A stretch of 11,146 nt of DNA. Source: an uncultured Cardiobacterium sp. GTDB taxonomy: Bacteria; Pseudomonadota; Gammaproteobacteria; Cardiobacteriales; Cardiobacteriaceae. Below the pieces are notes generated by a model. The model was given only the letters and a program-made list of their open reading frames with translations, was not told where the DNA came from and made no database searches. Positions 6,585 through 11,146 of the stretch are shown piece by piece. The stretch's first letter is position 1. Every line of letters starts with the position of its first letter. The stretch spans positions 1 through 11,146 of the forward strand of contig NZ_CALJAH010000311.1 of NCBI RefSeq assembly GCF_938028185.1, written 5' to 3'. The position numbers were made by a program, and so were the translations under genes.

Positions 6585-7758
6585 AACCGTCGAAAAACTG
6601 CCGGACGACCCGATCCTCAAACTCTCCCAACTCTGCCGCGATGACCCGCGCCCGGAAAAAATCGACGTTGGCGTCGGCATCTTCCAGGACACCAGCGGCG
6701 AGACCCCGGTAATGCGCGCCGTCAAAGCCGCAGAGGAGCGCATCTGGCAGCGGCAGACCACGAAAAAATACGTCGGCGTCAATGGCCTCGACACCTTCAA
6801 CGACTACATGACCGCGCTCATCCTCGGCCAAAGTTACGACGCGAACCGCATTCGCGCCAACCAGGCCGTGGCCGGCACGGGCGCGCTGCGCATCATCGCC
6901 GAAGTACTGCGCACCATCGCCCCCGGCAAACGCTTCTGGACGCCCGACCCCACCTGGGGCAACCACCACGCCATCTTTGGCGCCTGCGGCTTTGGCGTGA
7001 ACAGCTACCCCTACTACGACCGCGAAAAAAGCATCGTCAACGTGGACGCCTTCCTCGCCGCGCTGGAAAAAATGGGGCCGGACGACATCGTGCTGCTGCA
7101 CGGCTGCTGCCACAACCCCAGCGGCGCCGACCTCACCCCGGCCGACTGGGACAAAGTCGCGGAAATCGCCGCCCGTCGCGGCTTCCTCCCCGTCGTTGAC
7201 CTCGCTTACCTCGGCTTTGGCGAAGGCATTGAGCCGGACGCCTACGGCGTGCGCAAACTCGCCAGCACGCTGGAAACCCTGTTTATCGCCGCCTCCTGCT
7301 CCAAAAACTTCGGCCTCTACCGCGAGCGCGTCGGCATCGTGCTCACCATCGCCAAAGACGCGCGCACCGCCGATGCCCTGCGCAGCCACCTCGCCGTTGC
7401 CAGCCGGGCGATGGTCTCCATGCCGCCCGACCACGGCGCCGCTATCGTCGCCGAAATCCTTGGCGACAGCAGCCTCCGCGCCGACTGGGTCAAAGAGCTG
7501 GACGAAGTCAGCGCCTACATCCGCCTGCGCCGCCAACAACTGGCCGACGCCCTGAACCGCCACGGTGGCGACTGGAACTTCATCACCCGCTCGCACCGGG
7601 GAATGTTCACCCTGCTGCCGCTCGGCAAAGAGCGGGTTGAGCGCCTGCGCAACGACTACGCCGTCTATATGGTCGGCGAAGGCCGCATCAACATCGCCGG
7701 CATGAAAAGCGAAAACGACGTGCAGCGCCTCGCCGACGCTGTCAAAGCCGTTCTCTGA
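6577..7758 (+). CDS. Aspartate/aromatic amino acid aminotransferase (class I, AspC/TyrB type)
   Basis: This is a 393-residue PLP-dependent fold-type I aminotransferase of the AspC/TyrB subgroup. It transfers amino groups between aspartate or an aromatic amino acid and 2-oxoglutarate in the cytoplasm. Visible key residues are Lys243 (Schiff base, ASCSKNFGLYRERVG), Asn180 in HGCCHNPSG, Asp208 and Tyr211 in DLAYLGF, Arg251, and Arg370 in GRINIAGM, which binds the alpha-carboxylate. Arg277 in the ASRAMVSMPPDHG segment aligns with the Arg292 that reads dicarboxylate side chains. The neighbouring residues differ from E. coli AspC (MVSMPP rather than NYSNPP), so substrate preference between aspartate and aromatic amino acids is left open. 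AAGGA lies nine bases before the ATG, inside the end of the RDD gene. The lipoprotein gene follows after 33 bp. Confidence 0.93.
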   Translation: MFETVEKLPDDPILKLSQLCRDDPRPEKIDVGVGIFQDTSGETPVMRAVKAAEERIWQRQTTKKYVGVNGLDTFNDYMTALILGQSYDANRIRANQAVAGTGALRIIAEVLRTIAPGKRFWTPDPTWGNHHAIFGACGFGVNSYPYYDREKSIVNVDAFLAALEKMGPDDIVLLHGCCHNPSGADLTPADWDKVAEIAARRGFLPVVDLAYLGFGEGIEPDAYGVRKLASTLETLFIAASCSKNFGLYRERVGIVLTIAKDARTADALRSHLAVASRAMVSMPPDHGAAIVAEILGDSSLRADWVKELDEVSAYIRLRRQQLADALNRHGGDWNFITRSHRGMFTLLPLGKERVERLRNDYAVYMVGEGRINIAGMKSENDVQRLADAVKAVL

Positions 7759-7791
7759 CCCCACCGATTCACCCACAACCATGGAGACACC

Positions 7792-8235
7792 ATGAAAAAA
7801 CTGCTGATCGCAACCAGCCTCGCCAGCCTGCTCGCCGCCTGTGGTGGCAGCGAAAAAACCCCGCCCACCGACCCTGCCCCTGCACCGCCGGAAATGAGCG
7901 CCGAACAACAACAGGCCGCCGAACAGGCACCAGCCGTTGGCGGCGACCAGGATGCGCACGGCTGCCTGCCTTCTGCCGGACAAACCTGGTCGAACCTGCG
8001 CAACGAATGCGTACAAATCTTTGACATCGCCGACATCACCCTGCAAGACCCGGCAAACGACACCCTCGCCGTGTACGTCATCCTCTCGGCAGACAAAAAA
8101 CAGGCCGAAGTCTTCGCCGCCGACCTGCAGGACGGCGTAATCCTGAACAGCAGCAAGGGCGGCTATGCCAGCAAAGACGGCAAAATCCGCCTGACCAAAG
8201 GAAAAGGCAAAAACAACTGGAAAATCAAAAAATAA
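7792..8235 (+). CDS. Small lipoprotein with paired cysteines
   Basis: The 147-residue product starts with a lipoprotein signal peptide, MKKLLIATSLASLLAAC, with lipobox LAAC and lipidated Cys17. The residues after it are GGS, not Asp, which predicts outer-membrane rather than inner-membrane retention. A Pro/Ala/Gln-rich linker (about 20-55) leads to a globular part (56-147). This begins GCLPSAGQTWSNLRNECVQIF, where Cys58 and Cys73 could form a disulfide, and ends in GGYASKDGKIRLTKGKGKNNWKI with a very basic C-terminus. The sequence resembles small periplasmic or lipoprotein hypothetical proteins; I cannot name a function. GGAGA four bases before the ATG marks the start. A strong terminator follows the stop after about 16 bases. 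It is probably co-transcribed with the aminotransferase. Confidence 0.88.
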   Translation: MKKLLIATSLASLLAACGGSEKTPPTDPAPAPPEMSAEQQQAAEQAPAVGGDQDAHGCLPSAGQTWSNLRNECVQIFDIADITLQDPANDTLAVYVILSADKKQAEVFAADLQDGVILNSSKGGYASKDGKIRLTKGKGKNNWKIKK

Positions 8236-8251
8236 CCGTTAAACCTCAACG

Positions 8252-8280
8252 AAAACGGCTGCTCCAGCAGCCGTTTTTTA
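8252..8280 (+). terminator. Intrinsic terminator after the lipoprotein gene
   Basis: AAAACGGCTGC (8252-8262) pairs with GCAGCCGTTTT (8267-8277) around a TCCA loop, and the stem runs into six T. It ends the 6102-8235 group. On the minus strand the same hairpin has a shorter T run and may also serve the convergent gene ending at 8319. Confidence 0.88.
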
Positions 8281-8318
8281 TCGCCCGTACAACGCCTTCC
8301 AGCGCTGGTTTTGGTGAC

Positions 8319-8672
8319 TCAATAAAAAACCAGAAAATTCGCGTCGTCGCCCTCGCCTTCCTGAATAATCATCAACCAATCCACATCGCCTTTTTCCGCA
8401 ATATATACATCGCGATGGATGGATTGCTGTATCGGCGAACTGTGACTGATCGCGACCTTGGCGTGCTCAACCAGCTCGGCGTAGGCTTTCGGCGGCAGGG
8501 ACTCGGCGGTGTAAGCGATAATGCGGCTGCGCGGACATTTGTTGATTAGCGACAGCACCGTAATCAGCGCCGCGTTGGACTTGAGCAACTGGCCGATACC
8601 GCTGAACAAATCCTGTTTCTCGTAAATGGTGGTACTGCGGAGCGTTTTCAGGAAATTTTCCAGACTTTTCAT
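8319..8672 (-). CDS. Hypothetical protein, 117 residues
   Basis: I do not recognise this protein. It has no signal peptide or membrane helix and looks cytoplasmic: an N-terminal helical part (MKSLENFLKTLRSTT), a hydrophobic stretch around residues 35-45 (ALITVLSLINK), one cysteine, and an acidic C-terminal part (GDVDWLMIIQEGEGDD) ending in hydrophobic NFLVFY. The start is well supported: AAGGAA lies five bases before the ATG, and a perfect TATAAT sits at 8713-8718 on the same strand. Base composition is lower in GC than neighbouring genes and codon use is less biased, which may indicate a recent arrival or a weakly expressed gene. It is monocistronic, converging on the lipoprotein gene and sharing its terminator region. 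Confidence 0.75.
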   Translation of the reverse strand: MKSLENFLKTLRSTTIYEKQDLFSGIGQLLKSNAALITVLSLINKCPRSRIIAYTAESLPPKAYAELVEHAKVAISHSSPIQQSIHRDVYIAEKGDVDWLMIIQEGEGDDANFLVFY

Positions 8673-8712
8673 GATGATTCCTTGAATGAGGGATGAGAAA
8701 AAGATTTTGCTG

Positions 8713-8718
8713 ATTATA
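8713..8718 (-). promoter_or_regulatory. -10 box for the 117-residue gene
   Basis: TATAAT on the minus strand, about 40 bases before the ATG, gives a leader of roughly 35 bases. At 16-18 bases upstream the -35 candidates (around 8735-8742) are poor, so an activator or a weak promoter is possible. Confidence 0.5.
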
Positions 8719-8776
8719 CGCCGCTTTTACAGGCGGTTCGGCGAAAAATTTCAGAGAGAACAAGCAACAAGCAGAC

Positions 8777-8830
8777 AAAAAATCTGCCGCTGCTTGCGGC
8801 GGACGGCCTGCGATTCTCCCGGTGAAAATC
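8777..8830 (-). ncRNA. Candidate small RNA end or leader attenuator
   Basis: Read on the minus strand, a hairpin GATTTTC-ACCGG-GAGAATC (8812-8830) is followed by a GCCGC-AAGCA-GCGGC stem (8786-8800) and then, after three bases, a run of six T (8777-8782). This is terminator-like but lies between the pirin terminator and the promoter of the 117-residue gene, where no open frame ends. It could be the 3' end of a small RNA starting after about 8876. No clear promoter was found, so the 5' end is unknown. Confidence 0.35.
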
Positions 8831-8876
8831 CGTCGCGTATTTGAAACCGTATAGCTGCAGAACCATCACTGAAAGT

Positions 8877-8904
8877 AAAAACGCCACGTGACCGTGGCGT
8901 TTTT
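8877..8904 (-). terminator. Terminator of pirin gene (bidirectional)
   Basis: A perfect 12 bp stem, AAAAACGCCACG (8877-8888) with CGTGGCGTTTTT (8893-8904), encloses a TGAC loop and provides a T run in both directions. It lies ten bases after the pirin stop. Confidence 0.9.
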
Positions 8905-8913
8905 CTTGCCGGT

Positions 8914-9786
8914 TCAGGCGTGCAAGCCGCCGAATTTACCGCTGTTGAACGCCTGGATTTTTTGCAGGATTTCTTCGCGGGTGTTCATCACGAACGGGCC
9001 GTAGGCGGCGACGGGTTCGTCAATCGGTACGCCGCTCAGAAGCAGCAGTTTGACGTCTTCTGCGTCCGCGGTGAGGCGGATGCTGTCGCCATTTTCCGCG
9101 AAAGTGGCGAGTTCGCCGGGGCGCAGGTTGTCGCTGTCGTTGAGGCGGGTGTCGCCATGCAGGCTGACCAGCAGCAGGTTGTGGTTTTCCGGCACCGGCA
9201 GGGTCATCGTGCCGTGCGCGGGCAGGTTGATTTCCCAGACGTTCAGCTCCGTGTGGGTGTGTGCCGCGCCGCTCGTGTCACCGAGTTTGCCCGCGATGAG
9301 GCGGACGCTGCCGTCACCCGTGGCTACGGTCGGGATGTCCGCCGCGCGCAGGCTTTGGTAGGCGGGCGCGGTGTTTTTCTGCGCGGCGGGCAGGTTCACC
9401 CAGAGTTGCACCATTTCAAAGGTGCCGCCCGTTTTGCTGAAGGCGTCGCTGTGAAATTCTTCGTGGACGACACCGCTGCCTGCGGTCATCCATTGCACGT
9501 CACCGGGGGCGATGGTGCCGCCGTTGCCGCTGCTGTCGCGGTGTGCGACTTCGCCTTGCAGGGCGAGGGTGACGGTCTCAAAGCCCGCGTGCGGGTGTGC
9601 GCCGACGCCTTTCGCATGGGGCGTTTCGTTCGGGGCGAAGTGTTGCGGCATGGCGTAGTCGAGCATGAGGAAGGGGCTGGTGTGTTTGTCGCCCCGCATA
9701 TGGCTGAAAAGCGGGGAGACGTGGAAACCGTCGCCGACCCAGTGGCGGGCGGGGGCGGTGTGGATTTGCGCGGTGTGGCGCAGCAT
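8914..9786 (-). CDS. Pirin family protein
   Basis: The 290-residue protein is a bicupin of the pirin family. These are cytoplasmic metal-binding proteins; some act as quercetin dioxygenases and others modulate enzymes or transcription. The N-terminal cupin has the metal site HPHAGFET (His64, His66) and GSGVVHEE (His108, Glu110), matching the spacing of the known iron ligands. GDVQWMTAGSG, the FEMVQLWVNLP strand and the C-terminal GPFVMNT block are also typical. The frame is open 71 codons further upstream, but that extension is encoded by a repeat element. The ATG at 9786 has AAGGAG about seven bases upstream and begins like other pirins, so it is the real start. It is divergent from a LysR-type gene, a common arrangement in which the regulator controls pirin. 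It is followed by a strong terminator. Confidence 0.92.
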   Translation of the reverse strand: MLRHTAQIHTAPARHWVGDGFHVSPLFSHMRGDKHTSPFLMLDYAMPQHFAPNETPHAKGVGAHPHAGFETVTLALQGEVAHRDSSGNGGTIAPGDVQWMTAGSGVVHEEFHSDAFSKTGGTFEMVQLWVNLPAAQKNTAPAYQSLRAADIPTVATGDGSVRLIAGKLGDTSGAAHTHTELNVWEINLPAHGTMTLPVPENHNLLLVSLHGDTRLNDSDNLRPGELATFAENGDSIRLTADAEDVKLLLLSGVPIDEPVAAYGPFVMNTREEILQKIQAFNSGKFGGLHA

Positions 9787-9812
9787 GGGATGCTCCTTGT
9801 TTTTGAACGGGT

Positions 9813-9967
9813 TAGGGGGTGTTTGCAGTTCGTTTTGTATGCCGTCGCTAACGCGGCTTGTTTGCTGCCCCCACCCCGACCCTCCCCCACGGGGAAGGGG
9901 GTAGTTTGGTGGGCGGTCGCAGGGCGAAGCCCGCAACGGGACGGGTTTGAATTGCAAACAGCCCCTA
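9813..9967. mobile_element. MITE-like element with 19 bp terminal inverted repeats
   Basis: The left end TAGGGGGTGTTTGCAGTTC (9813-9831) and the right end GAATTGCAAACAGCCCCTA (9949-9967) are inverted repeats matching at 17 of 19 positions. Both ends finish in TA, which would fit insertion into a TA dinucleotide as for IS630/mariner-type transposases. The 155 bp carry no coding capacity; the interior has GC-rich dyads (about 9879-9901, and GCAGGGCGAAGCCCGC around 9919-9934). A degenerate relative lies at about 39-151. No transposase is present in the window, so it would be mobilised in trans, if at all. Confidence 0.6.
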
Positions 9968-9998
9968 GAGATTGCCTGATACCGGGGCGTCATGGGCA

Positions 9999-10033
9999 TT
10001 TACATACACTTGAGCGCTCAAGGTGTATGTAAA
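9999..10033. repeat. Palindromic repeat, copy 2
   Basis: TTTACATACA (9999-10008) pairs with TGTATGTAAA (10024-10033). An inner palindrome CTTGAGC/GCTCAAG (10009-10022) completes the stem, with a single unpaired G at 10023. It matches copy 1 (991-1031) in arm sequence, length and position of the extra G. It lacks a T tract on either strand and lies in the pirin/LysR spacer immediately beside the MITE-like element. Confidence 0.8.
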
Positions 10034-10126
10034 CGCTTGGCTGTCCGGGCTTGCAGGCAGTGCGCGCATTGTATGCATAGTGCATTTTTGGAACAATACG
10101 GGTTTTTCAAACGAAAGGTTGCATTG

Positions 10127-10999
10127 ATGGAACGTACTGACTTGAACGATATTGCGCTGTTCGCGGCGACGGTGCAGGCGGGCAATTTGAGCCGCGCGGC
10201 GGAATTGCTCGGTGTGCCAAAGTCGCGTCTGAGCCGCCGCCTCACCGCGCTGGAGGAATCGCTCGGCAGCAAATTGATGGACCGCACCCGCAGCGGGGTG
10301 CGCCTGAATGCGCTCGGTGAGCGCTTTTACCGCCACGCGCAGATGATGCTGGATTGTGCCGGGCAGGCTGTCGGCAGCGTGCGCCAGTGTCTGGATGCGC
10401 CGAAGGGCGTGTTGCGCGTGTCGGTATCGGTCGAGGTGCAGCGCGGTTTTCTGGAGCCGCATTTGCCGGATTACTTACGCCGCTTCCCGGAGGTGGCGCT
10501 GGAAGTGGTGATGGATAACCGCCGCATCAGCCTGATTCAGGACGGGATTGATGTCGCGCTGCGTATCGGCGCGGCGGCGCTGGATGATGTGGTGGCGCGG
10601 CGGCTGACCACGTTCGCCTTTGGCCTCTATGCCAGCGCGGACTGGTTGGCGGCGCAACCGCCGCTGTTGCACCCGGCGGATGTGGCAAAGCTGCCGCTGT
10701 TGTTCAAGGCGGACGGTGCGGAGGCGCTGTTGCGGCGCGGGAATGAGCGCTACCCGCTGCGTGCGCCGAAGCGGGTCAGTGCCAATGATGCGTTTTTGCT
10801 GGCACGCCTCGCGGCTTCAGGCGCGGGCATTGCGCTGTTGCCGGACGTACCCGTGCTGACGGCGGGGCTGGTGCGCGTCCTGCCGGAATGGGCGACGGAG
10901 CCGTTGCCGCTCTCCGCGCTTTATTACAAGAATCGCGGACTGGTGCCGACGGTGCGCAGTTTTGTCGATTGGTTGGCGGAGATTGGCAGGGATGGTTGA
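10127..10999 (+). CDS. LysR-type transcriptional regulator
   Basis: The 290-residue protein has the LysR layout: an N-terminal winged helix-turn-helix (residues about 5-62, with LFAATVQAGNLSRAAELLGV and SRLSRRLTALEESLGSKLMDR) and a substrate-binding-like effector domain (about 88-290). It is expected to act as a cytoplasmic tetramer that binds the divergent spacer and controls pirin, and perhaps itself, in response to an unknown small molecule. The frame is open upstream to 9992, but that part lies in the palindrome. The ATG at 10127 gives the canonical N-terminus and has AAAGG eight bases before it. Codon use leans to G-ending and TTG codons, unlike the C-ending codons of most neighbours, as expected for a weakly expressed regulator. 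The closest family type appears to be the group with QDGIDVALRIG, common in proteobacteria. Confidence 0.93.
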   Translation: MERTDLNDIALFAATVQAGNLSRAAELLGVPKSRLSRRLTALEESLGSKLMDRTRSGVRLNALGERFYRHAQMMLDCAGQAVGSVRQCLDAPKGVLRVSVSVEVQRGFLEPHLPDYLRRFPEVALEVVMDNRRISLIQDGIDVALRIGAAALDDVVARRLTTFAFGLYASADWLAAQPPLLHPADVAKLPLLFKADGAEALLRRGNERYPLRAPKRVSANDAFLLARLAASGAGIALLPDVPVLTAGLVRVLPEWATEPLPLSALYYKNRGLVPTVRSFVDWLAEIGRDG

Positions 11000-11009
11000 G
11001 GCCGGAACT

Positions 11010-11065
11010 TATAGTGATACTCACAAAGTTCTATACAAGGCGCGCCACTGAAGACAGTATCTATA
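11010..11065. repeat. Correia-like short inverted-repeat element
   Basis: The 56 bp begin TATAGTGATACT (11010-11021) and end AGTATCTATA (11056-11065), an inverted repeat apart from two extra bases (TG). The interior has ACAAGGCG and GACAGTA, in the same order as in the neisserial Correia (NEMIS) elements as I recall them, which also start TATAGTG. It lies just after the LysR stop. Similarity is from memory and covers short blocks only. Confidence 0.4.
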
Positions 11066-11075
11066 GCCATCCACC

Positions 11076-11146
11076 CTAAATAATATACTCGATAAAAGCC
11101 CGCTCCACCGCCTGTAGCAAATCCATTCCCCTGTCCAGCCATTGCC
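11076..11146 (-). CDS. Possible 3' end of a gene running off the window
   Basis: On the minus strand one frame reads without stops from the window edge to a TAG at 11076-11078, giving the C-terminal piece QWLDRGMDLLQAVERAFIEY plus two isoleucines. It looks like an ordinary amphipathic helix end with normal codons. It is too short to identify, and another frame is also open across this region. It would be convergent with the LysR gene. Confidence 0.3.
   Translation of the reverse strand, partial: QWLDRGMDLLQAVERAFIEYII

Larger units (their letters stand above)
9787..10126. other. Divergent pirin/LysR spacer filled with repeats
   Basis: This 340 bp spacer contains, in order, the pirin ribosome site, the MITE-like element (9813-9967), the second palindrome (9999-10033), and about 90 bases before the LysR gene that must hold its promoter. 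In that last part a self-complementary TATGCATA (10072-10079) is the only hint of an operator. Little unique sequence is left for a pirin promoter outside the element. Confidence 0.6.

Noticed and set aside
6430..8046. Open frame of 538 codons on the minus strand opposite the aminotransferase and lipoprotein genes
   Set aside because: Its translation is Gly/Ala/Val/Asp-rich, it lacks domain motifs, and it lies antisense to two clear genes. It results from strong C-ending codon bias removing stops on the opposite strand.
9787..9999. 71-codon N-terminal extension of pirin
   Set aside because: It is encoded by the MITE-like element. The internal ATG at 9786 has a good AAGGAG site and matches the family N-terminus.
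9992..10126. 45-codon N-terminal extension of the LysR regulator
   Set aside because: It runs through the palindromic repeat, and the helix-turn-helix begins normally after the ATG at 10127, which has its own ribosome site.
10924..11142. 72-codon minus-strand open frame across the LysR 3' end
   Set aside because: It overlaps the LysR gene and the Correia-like repeat and has no motif. The neighbouring frame ending at 11076 is a better candidate for a gene end.

Overview
The window looks like a chromosomal segment of a GC-rich Gram-negative proteobacterium. The fatty-acid pair FabA/FabB, a YcbB-type L,D-transpeptidase, a lipobox lipoprotein and QueH all fit a gammaproteobacterium or a relative. 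A Cardiobacterium-like or Neisseria-like host is a guess from the overall look and cannot be proved from sequence alone. No rRNA, tRNA, CRISPR array, phage gene or transposase was seen.

Layout. Bases 1-299 hold no gene but contain a degenerate copy of an intergenic repeat. Minus-strand queH (300-974) follows, with an intrinsic terminator at its 3' end. Just upstream of queH lies a palindromic repeat (about 991-1031) that can also end the next operon. A tight minus-strand operon runs from 5960 down to 1054: L,D-transpeptidase, fabA, a DUF4865 protein, fabB, and a secreted Ala/Pro-rich cysteine protein. Gaps are 10-18 bp, or a 14 bp overlap at the last junction. A divergent plus-strand group (6102-8235) encodes an RDD membrane protein, an aspartate/aromatic aminotransferase overlapping it by 8 bp, and a lipoprotein, ending at a strong terminator. 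A lone unknown 117-residue gene (8319-8672, minus) follows. Upstream of it is a region with a possible small RNA or attenuator. Pirin (8914-9786, minus) and a LysR-type regulator (10127-10999, plus) are divergent. Their 340 bp spacer is largely filled by a MITE-like element with 19 bp terminal inverted repeats and a second copy of the palindromic repeat. The last 150 bases hold a Correia-like 56 bp element and perhaps the 3' end of a minus-strand gene.

How it works together. The main operon joins unsaturated fatty acid synthesis (FabA makes and isomerises the cis double bond, FabB elongates it) with peptidoglycan 3-3 crosslinking and a secreted protein, so it is an envelope-building unit. The AT-richer DUF4865 gene between fabA and fabB looks like an insertion. 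The pirin/LysR pair is a typical regulator-target arrangement. The most unusual material is intergenic: a palindrome family with a compensatory base-pair change between its two copies, a MITE-like element family, and a Correia-like element, none carrying a transposase here.
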